The notes below the pieces were generated by a model. That model was not told where the DNA came from, did no database searches, and saw nothing but the letters and a program-made list of their open reading frames with translations. From positions 124,001 to 188,000 of the forward strand of contig NZ_CP017943.1 in assembly GCF_002764115.1 (NCBI RefSeq): a DNA stretch of 64,000 bases, read 5' to 3'. Of this stretch, positions 54,995-64,000 are shown in pieces; position 1 is the first letter of the stretch, and every line of letters begins with the position of its first letter. The translations under genes were made by a program, and so were the position numbers. Origin of the DNA: Phyllobacterium zundukense (GTDB taxonomy: Bacteria > Pseudomonadota > Alphaproteobacteria > Rhizobiales > Rhizobiaceae).

Positions 54995-56629
54995 ATGGTG
55001 ACGAGGAGAGGCTTGATGATCGGCGGAGCGAGCGTCCTGGCAATTTCTGCCGTCATCGGCGTGCGAAGCGCACACGCGCAGGACAGTCTATCGCCCGTCC
55101 CGGGGGGGTCGCTGGCTTGGGGGGTGGAGAGCGAGCCAAGTACGCTCAATCCTCATTTGAACGGGCAGGCAAAGGCCAAGCTCATCCTGCGTAATGTCTA
55201 TGAATCCCTGCTCGCGCGAACCGCAGATGGCGGATACGTGCCCTGGCTTGCGACCGATTACACGATTTCCGATGAGGGGAAGACGTATACTTTCACGCTT
55301 CGGGATGGCGTAACGTTCAGCGACGGCGAAAAGCTCGACGCCGCTGCAGTGGCGCTGAACTTCACGAAACTCAAGGAGGCGACCTATTCCGGTAGCATCA
55401 GTGCCGGGCACGTGTCCCATGTCGTTGAGGCCCTGGCACCCGACCCGAGGACTGTCGTTCTCAAGCTCGACACCATCTATTCACCCTTCCTGGACGGCGC
55501 GGCTGGTATCGAGATTATTTCGCCGAAAGCCTTCGCCTCGCAACAGCTGAAGTCGGGAGGCCCCGAAATCGCTGGTACAGGGCCGTTCATCCTCGACCGG
55601 TACGTAAAGGGACAGGAAATTAGGTTCGTCAAGAATCCAGCCTATAACTGGGCACCCGCGAATGCAGGCCACCAGGGGCCGGCCTATCTCGATGAGATCA
55701 CCTATCGCTTTCTGCCGGAATCCGCCGTTCGTACCGGTGCATTGACTTCGGGTCAGGTTGACGTGATCGAAGGCATTTCCGGCAATGATGCGGGTCTTTT
55801 CAAGGATAATCCGGACTTCACATATCAGAGCGCCATCAACACCGGCACGCCTTATACGCTTTATCTCAACGTCACGCATGGTCCGACCAAGGACGTGAAG
55901 GTTCGCAAGGCGGTTCTGGCCGCAGTCGATGTCGACAAGGTAATTGAATCCGTCTACCGCGGCGAACGCACGCGTGCATGGGGAGTTCTGACACCGGCAG
56001 ATACGGATTTCTACGACAAGAGCATCGAAGGAAGCTACGGTTTCGATGCGACGCTTGCCAATCGTTTGCTGGACGAAGCTGGCTGGACAGCGCGAGACGC
56101 AGACGGCTTCCGGAGCAAAGACGGGCAGCGGCTGTCGATAGAGATTGTGCAATCTCAGGCCACCTTGCGCGACCAGCGTGATGTACTTCTTCAGGCGTTA
56201 CAAGCACAGGCGAGGCAGAACGCCGGTATCGATCTTGCTCTGAATTATGTTGATGCGGGAACCTATGCCGATCGCCAGAAGAGCGGCCAATACGGCGCCA
56301 TTCCCAATTCGACCACCACGCAAGAAAACGCGGTAACGATCTACTTTCACTATCTGCCAAGGGATTTGGGCGGTTCGATCAACTATAGCCGGACGGAAGC
56401 TCCTGAGGTGTTGGCATGGCTCAAGGAAGCGGCTTCGACTCTGGACCACAAGGAGCGCTCTGACATTTACAGCAACCTTCAGCGTTTTGCCATTCTTGAG
56501 CAGGCCTACGGCCTGCCGCTGTACGTACCGGAAGACCAGGTCGCGGCTGCGGCAAACGTACGTGGGGTGAGGTTCCGCCCGTTCAAGCATCTGCCGGAAA
56601 ATGCCTACGACATTTGGGTGGAGCGATAG
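54995..56629 (+). CDS. Oligopeptide-class solute-binding protein 1 (Tat-type signal)
   Basis: 544 residues. MVTRRGLMIGGASVLAIS with twin arginines and an AHAQD cleavage site indicates Tat export. Family-5 blocks: LAWGVESEPSTLNPHLNG, TFTLRDGVTFSDGEKLDAAA. It is clearly a paralogue of the next gene (long identical blocks such as DVIEGISGNDAGLFKDNPDF). Periplasmic ligand receptor of the downstream importer. Confidence 0.87.
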   Translation: MVTRRGLMIGGASVLAISAVIGVRSAHAQDSLSPVPGGSLAWGVESEPSTLNPHLNGQAKAKLILRNVYESLLARTADGGYVPWLATDYTISDEGKTYTFTLRDGVTFSDGEKLDAAAVALNFTKLKEATYSGSISAGHVSHVVEALAPDPRTVVLKLDTIYSPFLDGAAGIEIISPKAFASQQLKSGGPEIAGTGPFILDRYVKGQEIRFVKNPAYNWAPANAGHQGPAYLDEITYRFLPESAVRTGALTSGQVDVIEGISGNDAGLFKDNPDFTYQSAINTGTPYTLYLNVTHGPTKDVKVRKAVLAAVDVDKVIESVYRGERTRAWGVLTPADTDFYDKSIEGSYGFDATLANRLLDEAGWTARDADGFRSKDGQRLSIEIVQSQATLRDQRDVLLQALQAQARQNAGIDLALNYVDAGTYADRQKSGQYGAIPNSTTTQENAVTIYFHYLPRDLGGSINYSRTEAPEVLAWLKEAASTLDHKERSDIYSNLQRFAILEQAYGLPLYVPEDQVAAAANVRGVRFRPFKHLPENAYDIWVER

Positions 56630-56692
56630 TCGGCTGATGCGCCGTTCCTACGCTCGCCATCAATTCAACATCAGTGATCATGGGGGTTAATT

Positions 56693-58318
56693 ATGAACAT
56701 GCTTTTCCGCCGATATTCTCTAAGGCTCGCCGCGGCATTCGCCACAGCCCTTTTCGGAGCCGGGGCACATGCCGCGGACACGGCGCCGATTAGGGGCGGG
56801 ACGCTAGTCTGGGGGGTGGAAACCGATCCGGCAACGCTCAATCCGCAACTCAACGGCCAGGACAAGACCAAGCTGCTGCTGCGCAATACTTATGAATCGC
56901 TGCTCGCCCGCACGGCGGACGGCGGTTATGTGCCGTGGCTGGCGAATGAGTACCGTATCACCGATGACGGGAAGACCTACACCTTCACGTTGCGCGACGG
57001 CGTGACTTTCACCGATGGCGAGAAGCTCGATGCCGCAGCCATTGTGACCAATTTCACCAGGCTCAAGGATGCCGCCTATTCCGGCAGTGCCAGCGCTGGG
57101 CCCGTGTCCCGGGTAGCCGACGCCAAGGCTCTGGATGCGCATACCGTAGTGCTGACACTCAGCGAGGTCTATGCGCCTTTTCTGGATTTCGCGGCAAGCC
57201 TCGAAATCCTCTCTCCCAAGGCCTTTGATTCCGGGCAGCTCAAATCGGGCGGCCCCGAAATCGCCGGGACAGGTCCGTTCATTCTCAAGCGCTACGTGAA
57301 GGGTCAGGACATCCATTTCGTCAAAAACCCGGCCTACAACTGGGCACCAAAGACCGCAGCTCATCAGGGTCCCGCTTATCTGGATGAGGTCACGTATCGC
57401 TTTTTGCCGGAATCCTCGGTCAGAACAGGTGCATTAACGTCGGGACAGGTTGATGTGATCGAAGGCATCTCCGGCAATGATGCCGGTCTCTTCAAGGATA
57501 ATCCTGATTTCACCTATCAGAATGCGCTGAATACCGGGACACCCTATTCGCTGTTTCTGAATGTCAGCTTCGGCCCAACGCAGGATGTCAAAATACGCAA
57601 GGCGCTGCTTGCAGCTGTTGATGTCGACGCAGTGCTTAAATCCGTCTATCGCGGCGAACGCACGCGGGCGTGGGGGATTACCTCGCCGATCGATTCCCAG
57701 TTCTACGACAAGAGCATCGAAGGCACCTATGGTAACGATCCGAAGCTGGCCAACCAGTTGCTCGACGAAGCGGGATGGAGCGGGCGCGATGCCGAAGGTT
57801 TCCGTATCAAGGATGGCAAGCGGCTTTCTGTCGAGATTGTTCAGGCGCAGGCAACTGTCCGCGACCAGCGCAACGTGCTGCTCGAAGCCGTGCAGGCGCA
57901 AGCGCGGCAGAACGCGGGCATCGATCTGACAATCTCCTATGTGGACGCAGGCACCTATACGGACCGGCGCAAGAGCGGCGAGTTCGGCTCCATCGCGAAT
58001 TCGAACACGCCGACAGACGCAATCGATATCGAATACCACTATCTGCCGATCGATCAGGGCGGATCGATCAATTACAGCCGCGCAGCCGCGCCGGAACTCC
58101 GGACCTGGCTAAAGGCCGCTGCTGCGACGCTCGATGTCAAAGAGCGCTTTGCTCTCTACGCGAAGCTGCAACGCTTCGCCATTCTCGATCAGGCCTACGC
58201 GCTGCCGCTCTATGAACCGGAAGATCAGATCGCCGCCGCATCCTACGTCAAGGGCATCAATTTCCGGCCATTCAAGCAACTGCCGGAAAGCGCCTACGAC
58301 ATTTGGCGCAGCGAATAA
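56693..58318 (+). CDS. Oligopeptide-class solute-binding protein 2 (Sec-type signal)
   Basis: 541 residues, paralogous to the preceding gene over its whole mature length. Its signal (MNMLFRRYSLRLAAAFATAL, AHAAD) lacks the typical twin-arginine consensus and looks Sec-type. ATG 56693 follows GGGGGTTA. The pair probably widens the ligand range or separates folding routes. Confidence 0.87.
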   Translation: MNMLFRRYSLRLAAAFATALFGAGAHAADTAPIRGGTLVWGVETDPATLNPQLNGQDKTKLLLRNTYESLLARTADGGYVPWLANEYRITDDGKTYTFTLRDGVTFTDGEKLDAAAIVTNFTRLKDAAYSGSASAGPVSRVADAKALDAHTVVLTLSEVYAPFLDFAASLEILSPKAFDSGQLKSGGPEIAGTGPFILKRYVKGQDIHFVKNPAYNWAPKTAAHQGPAYLDEVTYRFLPESSVRTGALTSGQVDVIEGISGNDAGLFKDNPDFTYQNALNTGTPYSLFLNVSFGPTQDVKIRKALLAAVDVDAVLKSVYRGERTRAWGITSPIDSQFYDKSIEGTYGNDPKLANQLLDEAGWSGRDAEGFRIKDGKRLSVEIVQAQATVRDQRNVLLEAVQAQARQNAGIDLTISYVDAGTYTDRRKSGEFGSIANSNTPTDAIDIEYHYLPIDQGGSINYSRAAAPELRTWLKAAAATLDVKERFALYAKLQRFAILDQAYALPLYEPEDQIAAASYVKGINFRPFKQLPESAYDIWRSE

Positions 58319-58374
58319 CCAACCGAACCGACCCCCTTCCGCACCTGTGGAAGGGGACAGAGGAGAGAGAGAGA

Positions 58375-59376
58375 ATGGATGTTGAGAATGTAACCGCGCT
58401 CCGCCAGGTGCCTGTCTCCCCGGTGTCGCGGCATTTTTCGCAGATGCGTACCACTCTGCTCTCGCAGGTTCTCGGACGCATCGGTTCCGGCGTCGTCGTC
58501 CTATGGGCTGCCATCACGCTAAGCTTCATCAGCCTGCATGTCGCGCCGGGTGACATTGTCAGCCTGCTGATCGGAGAGCAGCTTCGTACGCCGGCGATCG
58601 AAGCGGCGATCCGCGCCGAATGGGGTCTCGACGAGCCGCTTTTTTCGCAATACCTCTCCTATCTCTGGCGGGTTCTGCACGGAGATTTCGGACGCTCATA
58701 TATCCTGCAAACCGATGTTGCGACGCTGGTTCTTTCGCAGATACTGCCGACACTCAAGCTGACGGCAGCGGCTCTCGTTGTCGCTGTCGTCTTTGCTGTT
58801 GTAAGCGCCGTGGCCACCGCCGGGCTGCGCTGGCCACGGCGTATCGCTGGCGGAATGGAACTGGTGCTCGTCTCGACGCCGTCCTTCTGGCTCGGCATCG
58901 TCCTGCTTTTCGTTTTCTCCTTCACGCTGAAGCTGTTTCCGGTGGCCGGAGACAGAACGTTCTCGGCCCTCGTTCTCCCCGCGCTGTCGCTCGGACTTTC
59001 GCTCGGTGCCGTCATCGGGCAGGTGCTGCGTGAGGGGCTGGAACGAGCGCTCGAAGAACCTTTTGCGCTCACCGTTCGAAGTTGGGGGGCTAACGGGCTG
59101 ACACTGCGGCTGCGTCACGGCTTGCGTCATGCGGCACTCCCGGCCGTGACGCTGACCGGCTGGCTGATCGGCAATCTATTGTCCGGGGCTGTTATTACCG
59201 AACAGGTCTTTGGCCGGCCAGGTCTCGGAAAGATCACCGTCGATGCCGTGCTTGGCAAGGATTTGCCCGTCGTTCTGGCTGTGGCGATCCTTTCAGCGTT
59301 CATCTACGTCGTGCTCAGCACATTGGTGGATACTCTCTATCTGCTGCTCGATCCGCGCCTGCGCGCACGGACATGA
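58375..59376 (+). CDS. Oligopeptide-class permease (DppB-like)
   Basis: 333 residues with a 40-residue cytoplasmic N-terminus, about six membrane segments and coupling loop PFALTVRSWGANGLTLRLRH. Start ATG 58375 follows GAGGAGAGAG. First membrane component of the cluster's importer. Confidence 0.86.
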   Translation: MDVENVTALRQVPVSPVSRHFSQMRTTLLSQVLGRIGSGVVVLWAAITLSFISLHVAPGDIVSLLIGEQLRTPAIEAAIRAEWGLDEPLFSQYLSYLWRVLHGDFGRSYILQTDVATLVLSQILPTLKLTAAALVVAVVFAVVSAVATAGLRWPRRIAGGMELVLVSTPSFWLGIVLLFVFSFTLKLFPVAGDRTFSALVLPALSLGLSLGAVIGQVLREGLERALEEPFALTVRSWGANGLTLRLRHGLRHAALPAVTLTGWLIGNLLSGAVITEQVFGRPGLGKITVDAVLGKDLPVVLAVAILSAFIYVVLSTLVDTLYLLLDPRLRART

Positions 59377-59389
59377 GAGGGAGGCTAAC

Positions 59390-60256
59390 ATGAGTGTCTC
59401 GGCAACAGTTTCACGGGCATCGGGCATCCGGCATTTCCTTCTCATGGCCTTTAGCCGTCCCGGACTGCTGGCTGCTGTAGCCTTCCTTCTGGCCGTTGCG
59501 ATCGGGACGGCCTGGCCGCAGCTCCTGAGCGCCTATGATCCAATTGCAGCCGACCCTTTGCAGGCTCAGTTGCCTCCCGGTGCCGCCCATTGGTTCGGCA
59601 CCGATCAACTCGGCCGCGATGTCTTTTCGCGTGTCATCCATGGCGCCCGCTATTCGATCCTGATCGGTGTCAGCGCCGTGGTGATCGCGGCGGTCGTGGG
59701 TTCGATTCTTGGCCTGTTCGCGGGGCTCGCCCGCGGAATCATCGACGAGGCGATCACGCGGTTTCTCGATGTCGTTTCCGCGTTTCCCGACCTGCTGCTG
59801 GCGCTGGTGCTGATTTCCTTCACGGGACCGGGTACCTTCAACTTGATTTTTGCGCTCGGCGTCGCGTCCATTCCACGTTTTGCAAGGGTGGTGCGCGCCC
59901 AGACCTTCGTCATCGCCGAGTCGGGCTATGTCGAGCAGGCAAGGACTTTCGGTCTCACGCCAACGGTGCTCGTACTGCGCCATATCCTGCCCCATGCAAT
60001 GGCTCAGGTTCCTATCCTTGCCACAATCGGTCTCGGGACTGCCATCATTGGCGCTGCCGGCCTGAGTTTTCTGGGCATGGGTCCACAACCGCCCATCCCG
60101 GAATGGGGCGCCATGCTGGCCGAGGGCCGGAATTATCTGCGTGTCGCCTGGTGGATTGGTGTCTGGCCCGGCGTTGCCATCACGTTGACGGTGATTTCCG
60201 TGAGCGTGCTTGGGCGCCATTGGCAGGCTTCATTCGAAGGCAGGAGGCAAGGATGA
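59390..60256 (+). CDS. Oligopeptide-class permease (DppC-like)
   Basis: 288 residues; FGTDQLGRDVFSRVIHGARY and coupling loop GYVEQARTFGLTPTVLVLRH are DppC blocks. ATG 59390 follows GAGGGAGG. Its stop overlaps the ATPase start (ATGA). Confidence 0.87.
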   Translation: MSVSATVSRASGIRHFLLMAFSRPGLLAAVAFLLAVAIGTAWPQLLSAYDPIAADPLQAQLPPGAAHWFGTDQLGRDVFSRVIHGARYSILIGVSAVVIAAVVGSILGLFAGLARGIIDEAITRFLDVVSAFPDLLLALVLISFTGPGTFNLIFALGVASIPRFARVVRAQTFVIAESGYVEQARTFGLTPTVLVLRHILPHAMAQVPILATIGLGTAIIGAAGLSFLGMGPQPPIPEWGAMLAEGRNYLRVAWWIGVWPGVAITLTVISVSVLGRHWQASFEGRRQG

Positions 60257-61935
60257 CGCCACTCATTCATATCCGCAACCTCGCCATCGGTTTTCCGAAG
60301 GCTGGTGAGCCCAACAACGTGGTCCGCGGCCTCGATCTTACCATTCATCGTGGTGAGTCGGTCGCACTGGTTGGCGAATCCGGTTCCGGCAAGTCGGTGA
60401 CGGCCCGTTCGCTTGTCGGGCTGACTGGGCCCGGCGCAAAACTCACCGCCGACATTTTCGATATTGATGGAGAGAACGCACTCGATTTCCACGAGCGGAA
60501 CTGGCGGCGGCAGCGAGGTCACAAGATCGGCTTCGTGCTGCAGGACGCGCTGGTTTCGCTGGACCCGCTGCGGCGCATCAGTCAGCAATTATCGGATGCG
60601 ATTGGCGGCGGAAGCTTTTTCAGGCGTCGCGACCTGCACGGCGAAAGCCTGGCGCTGCTGAACTCGGTCGGCATTCCCGATCCTGCGCGGCGCCTGCCGC
60701 AATACCCTCATCAGCTTTCTGGGGGCTTGCGTCAGCGCGCGCTCATCGCGACAGCGATTGCCCGGGCGCCAGCACTTGTGATTGCCGATGAGCCGACAAC
60801 AGCGCTCGATGCAACCGTACAGAAACAAATTCTCGATCTGTTGGCGGAGCGACGGCGCGCCGGGAACACGTTGCTGCTGATCAGCCATGACCTCGCCATC
60901 GTATCCCGGCTGGCCGATCGCGTACTGGTTATGCGAAATGGCGAAGTCGTTGAGCAGGGGCCCACGGCTGAAATCCTCTCGGCGCCAAGCCATCCCTATA
61001 CACGTCAATTACTGGACGCTATCCCCTCAGCCAGCTCCCGGGGTTATCGGCTGGCGCCAGCGGGTGATGATCACGGTGCGCGGGTACCGGCTGCCACTAC
61101 AAAAGTCGCTGCAACGGCGAAGAGTGCCGAACGGCAGAGGATTCTCCTGCCGCCAAAATCGATCGATCCGCAGCGGAAAATGCTCACGGTCGACCATCTG
61201 TTCAAGCGCTATGGCAGCGGCGTCTCATCATCATTGGTCGTCAACGATGTTTCATTCAAGCTGGCCGCGGGCGAAGCCCTTGGAATTGTCGGCGAGTCGG
61301 GGTCCGGGAAGACAACGGTTGCGAGGATCGTGCTCGGCCTCGTCGCGCCCGACGCGGGCAGAGTGCTGATCGACGGGCGACCCTGGAGCGATCTGACCGA
61401 GGCACAACGGCGGACACATCGTGCCGGAATCCAGCTGATTGCCCAGGATGCGCTGAGTTCGTTTGATCCGAGATACACGGTGGAAAGGATCGTCGGTGAA
61501 AGTCTGGACTCGGTCGCTATCTTTGGTCCAGAGCGCAAGCGCAGGGTTTTAGAGGTCCTCGACGCGGTGCGCCTTGGTCCTGCATTCCTGACCCGCCATC
61601 CGCGGGAACTTTCGGGTGGGCAAAGGCAAAGGATCGCTATCGCCCGTGCCTTTGCACCGCGTCCGAAATTACTTGTTGCCGACGAGCCTGTGAGCGCACT
61701 TGACGTTTCCATACAGGCGCAAGTGCTCGATCTGCTCGCAGAGCTTCAGGCAGCGTCCGGCACATCGCTCCTGTTCATCTCGCATGATCTCGGCGTGGTC
61801 CACCACCTTACCGACCGCGTCGTGGTGATGAAGGAGGGGCGGATCGTTGAGACTGGAAATGTCGGCGCGGTCTTAGCGGCGCCGCTCCATAGTTACACGC
61901 AGGCCCTTTTGGAGGCCATTCCCACCCTTGCCTGA
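60253..61935 (+). CDS. Fused double ABC ATPase (DppD-DppF in one chain)
   Basis: 560 residues with two complete nucleotide-binding domains. First: GESGSGKSV, LSGGLRQRA, LVIADEPTTALD, ISHDLA. Second: GESGSGKTT, LSGGQRQRI, LLVADEPVSALD, ISHDLG. They are joined by a linker near residues 265-310. Same layout as YejF-type proteins. The cysteine-rich C-terminal tails of separate DppD/F are absent. Confidence 0.88.
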   Translation: MTPLIHIRNLAIGFPKAGEPNNVVRGLDLTIHRGESVALVGESGSGKSVTARSLVGLTGPGAKLTADIFDIDGENALDFHERNWRRQRGHKIGFVLQDALVSLDPLRRISQQLSDAIGGGSFFRRRDLHGESLALLNSVGIPDPARRLPQYPHQLSGGLRQRALIATAIARAPALVIADEPTTALDATVQKQILDLLAERRRAGNTLLLISHDLAIVSRLADRVLVMRNGEVVEQGPTAEILSAPSHPYTRQLLDAIPSASSRGYRLAPAGDDHGARVPAATTKVAATAKSAERQRILLPPKSIDPQRKMLTVDHLFKRYGSGVSSSLVVNDVSFKLAAGEALGIVGESGSGKTTVARIVLGLVAPDAGRVLIDGRPWSDLTEAQRRTHRAGIQLIAQDALSSFDPRYTVERIVGESLDSVAIFGPERKRRVLEVLDAVRLGPAFLTRHPRELSGGQRQRIAIARAFAPRPKLLVADEPVSALDVSIQAQVLDLLAELQAASGTSLLFISHDLGVVHHLTDRVVVMKEGRIVETGNVGAVLAAPLHSYTQALLEAIPTLA

Positions 61936-62004
61936 GGCGAGCTGCACCGCAAGAGGCCGGCGGAGGCCGGCCTTGGCATTTATGATGATCACAGGAGTTC
62001 ACTG

Positions 62005-63366
62005 ATGAGCAATGGGAAAAACACAACGGGCAGCCGGCAGATCAAGCTCGGCGCAATTATTCAAGGGCCATCCGGTAATATGGCGGCCTGGCGTCACAAG
62101 GATGCTATAGCCGATGCAAGTATCAATTTCGGCTATTGCAAGGCGCTCGCCAAAAAGGCTGAGGAAGGAAAGTTCGACTTTCTGTTCGTCGCGGACGGCC
62201 TCTATATCAACCATAAGTCCATTCCGCATTTCCTCAACCGTTTCGAGCCGTTGACGCTCTTGTCAGGACTGGCTGCGGTAACCTCGCATATAGGGCTGGT
62301 CGCCACGCTCTCGACTTCCTATAGCGATCCCTTCACCGTTGCACGCCAGTTTTCGAGCCTGGATCATGTCAGCGAGGGGAGAGCAGGGTGGAACGTCGTT
62401 ACCTCTCCGCTCGAAGGCTCGGCGAAGAATTTTTCCCGCGCCGAACATCCCGAACACGGCAAACGTTATCGTATTGCCAAGGAATTCCTTCAGGTCACCA
62501 AGGGCCTGTGGGATTCCTGGGAAGACGACGCTTTTTTGCGGGACAAGGATTCCGGCGTCTTCTTCGATCCGGAAAAGCTGCATACGCTTCATCATCGCGG
62601 CGAATATTTCTCCGTCGAAGGTCCTTTGAATGTTGGCCGCTCAGCGCAAGGCCGCCCCATCGTTTTCCAGGCTGGTGCATCGGAAGATGGCAAGTGGCTC
62701 GCATCGGCAGAGGCTGACGCGATCTATACCCGCCAGGAGACGATCGAACTGGCACGCGAATTCTATCAGGACGTGAAAAAGCGGCTGCGGGAAAACGGTC
62801 GTCGCGGGGACGACCTGCTCCTCTTTCAAGGCATCAGCGTCATCGTCGGTGACAGCCAGGAGGACGCGGAACGCAAATACTGGGAAACGGCGGAACTGGT
62901 GACGGTCGAGAACGCGCTCGACTATCTCGGACGGTATTTCGAGCACTATGATTTCTCGCAGTATCCGCTGGACGAGCCTTTTCCGGATATTGGCGATCTC
63001 GGACAAAACAGTTTCCGCAGCACGACGGACACGATCAAGCGCAAGGCCCGGGAGCTGGGCCTCACGCTGCGTCAGGTTGCTCTGCAGGCGGCAACGCCGC
63101 TTCCGACGTTCCTGGGCACTGCCGAGACCGTTGCTGACGGACTGCAACAATGGTTCGAAGCCGGCGCTACCGACGGCTTCATTTTGAGGGGCGGTACGCC
63201 GACTGCCTTTGATGACTTCGTCGACAAGGTGATCCCGATCCTGCAGGCACGTCATTTATTCCGCGACGACTACGAAGGAAAAACCCTGCGCGACCATCTC
63301 GGATTGCCATTCCCCATCAATCGTTATGCAGCATCGGCCGCGGAAGTGCTCGCGCGTGCGGGTTGA
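62005..63366 (+). CDS. NtaA/SnaA/DszA-type FMN-dependent monooxygenase
   Basis: 453 residues: [49 protein letters not shown] and the C-terminal [11 protein letters not shown]. The family oxidises nitrilotriacetate, sulfones or S-substituted amino acids using FMNH2 from a partner reductase, which is not visible here. ATG 62005 follows AGGAG. Confidence 0.87.
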   Translation: MSNGKNTTGSRQIKLGAIIQGPSGNMAAWRHKDAIADASINFGYCKALAKKAEEGKFDFLFVADGLYINHKSIPHFLNRFEPLTLLSGLAAVTSHIGLVATLSTSYSDPFTVARQFSSLDHVSEGRAGWNVVTSPLEGSAKNFSRAEHPEHGKRYRIAKEFLQVTKGLWDSWEDDAFLRDKDSGVFFDPEKLHTLHHRGEYFSVEGPLNVGRSAQGRPIVFQAGASEDGKWLASAEADAIYTRQETIELAREFYQDVKKRLRENGRRGDDLLLFQGISVIVGDSQEDAERKYWETAELVTVENALDYLGRYFEHYDFSQYPLDEPFPDIGDLGQNSFRSTTDTIKRKARELGLTLRQVALQAATPLPTFLGTAETVADGLQQWFEAGATDGFILRGGTPTAFDDFVDKVIPILQARHLFRDDYEGKTLRDHLGLPFPINRYAASAAEVLARAG

Positions 63367-63413
63367 GAGACCGGCGAGATCCAAACCATCATGATGAAAC
63401 AAGGAGTTTAACC

Positions 63414-64000
63414 ATGACCGTCCCCAGCCCACGCCGCTTGAAAACATTGGTCGGCGCCGGCAATTTCGTGTTCGCGTCCAACGACCCCGATCAAACAACC
63501 GGTCCGCGCCGTGCGGTAGAACTTGCACGCAAGGCCGAAGCGGAAAAGATAACCGGTCTGTTTACCGCCGACCTGCTGCAGGCCGACCCGGCAGGCCTGG
63601 CGGGGACAACCGGCACGCAGGAGCCGATTGTTGCCCTTGCCGCGCTGAGCCAGGTAACCTCGCATATTGGCCTCGTCGCGACTGTATCGACCACGTATCA
63701 TCATCCGTACAATCTGGCTCGCCTGATCGGTACCCTGGATCATGCGAGTGGTGGCCGTGCGGCATGGAACGCGGTAACGTCTTCCGTCGGCGAGGAGAAC
63801 TTTGGTGGTGACGCGCTGCCGGATCCTGCGAAGCGCTATGCCCGGGCCGCCGAATTCATCGAGGTGATCAATGCGCTTTTCGACGCCAACGATCCGCAAG
63901 CTGCCCGCCGAGGCCCTGGCGGAGCGATCAGCATCGATCAGACGAAGTTACACCGCATCGATTATCGCGGCGAGCATTTCCAGGTTCAGGGCCCGTTGAA
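63414..64000 (+). CDS. Second NtaA/SnaA-type monooxygenase (3' truncated by window)
   Basis: Open from ATG 63414 (AAGGAG upstream) to the window end, about 195 residues: RRLKTLVGAGNFVFAS, LDHASGGRAAWNAVTS, YRGEHFQVQGPL. Clear paralogue of the preceding gene. It continues beyond the window. Confidence 0.85.
   Translation, partial: MTVPSPRRLKTLVGAGNFVFASNDPDQTTGPRRAVELARKAEAEKITGLFTADLLQADPAGLAGTTGTQEPIVALAALSQVTSHIGLVATVSTTYHHPYNLARLIGTLDHASGGRAAWNAVTSSVGEENFGGDALPDPAKRYARAAEFIEVINALFDANDPQAARRGPGGAISIDQTKLHRIDYRGEHFQVQGPL

Overview
The window looks like accessory DNA (chromid, megaplasmid or chromosomal island) of a rhizobial-type alphaproteobacterium (Hyphomicrobiales: Rhizobiaceae, Brucellaceae or Phyllobacteriaceae). 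This rests on GC-rich codon use, a glpSTPQUV-type glycerol importer, an azt/zur zinc locus, many oligopeptide-class ABC importers, and small families common in rhizobia (DUF6481, AtsE-like attachment protein, TumE/TumA, DUF2958). No rRNA, tRNA or CRISPR array was seen.

Layout. 1-5.9 kb: glycerol ABC transporter, cut at its 5' end by the window. 6.0-9.1 kb: GAF/Fis regulator, aldehyde dehydrogenase and DUF779 protein, with a perfect palindrome before the dehydrogenase. 9.1-11.9 kb: a beta-keto acid cleavage enzyme gene split by a frameshifted IS110-family element, plus an IS3 orfA scrap. 11.9-14.1 kb: divergent LysR/MFS pair. 14.3-14.5 kb: a cobalamin riboswitch with no gene after it. 14.5-23.7 kb: a Zur-type zinc-starvation locus with aztA, aztB, aztC, an aztD-ZinT fusion, three COG0523 GTPases, zur and candidate Zur boxes. 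23.8-28.6 kb: a mobile-element-like stretch with VapBC, TumE/TumA, VbhA plus a decapitated Fic, DUF2285-like and DUF2958 proteins, a 79-bp repeat pair and Tn3-like debris. 28.9-31.8 kb: LysR and a sulfatase truncated by a Tn402-like remnant carrying a res-like site and serine recombinase. 31.8-43.3 kb: DeoR, a complete oligopeptide-class importer, a PhnA-like alkaline-phosphatase-superfamily hydrolase, a class III aminotransferase, DUF1045, a phnN stub and a PhnF-like GntR regulator, which together suggest a phosphonate or phosphoester scavenging system. 43.3-47.3 kb: decayed genes, IS remnants, an XRE regulator and an attachment-type protein. 47.6-51.6 kb: PAS-GAF-GGDEF-EAL protein and an HWE/HisKA_2 kinase. 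51.6-53.1 kb: IS481 debris and a monooxygenase tail. 53.2-64 kb: an intact cluster of three flavin-dependent (LLM) monooxygenases, a GNAT acetyltransferase, tandem solute-binding proteins, two permeases and a fused double ATPase, consistent with uptake and oxidative breakdown of an S- or N-substituted organic compound.

The strongest candidates for under-described biology are the AztD-ZinT fusion inside the zinc locus, the transporter/PhnA-like/aminotransferase/DUF1045 cluster, and the LLM-GNAT-ABC cluster. The orphan riboswitch and the sulfatase-recombinase junction are informative rearrangement scars. All family names come from reading motifs in the sequence; no database search was run.
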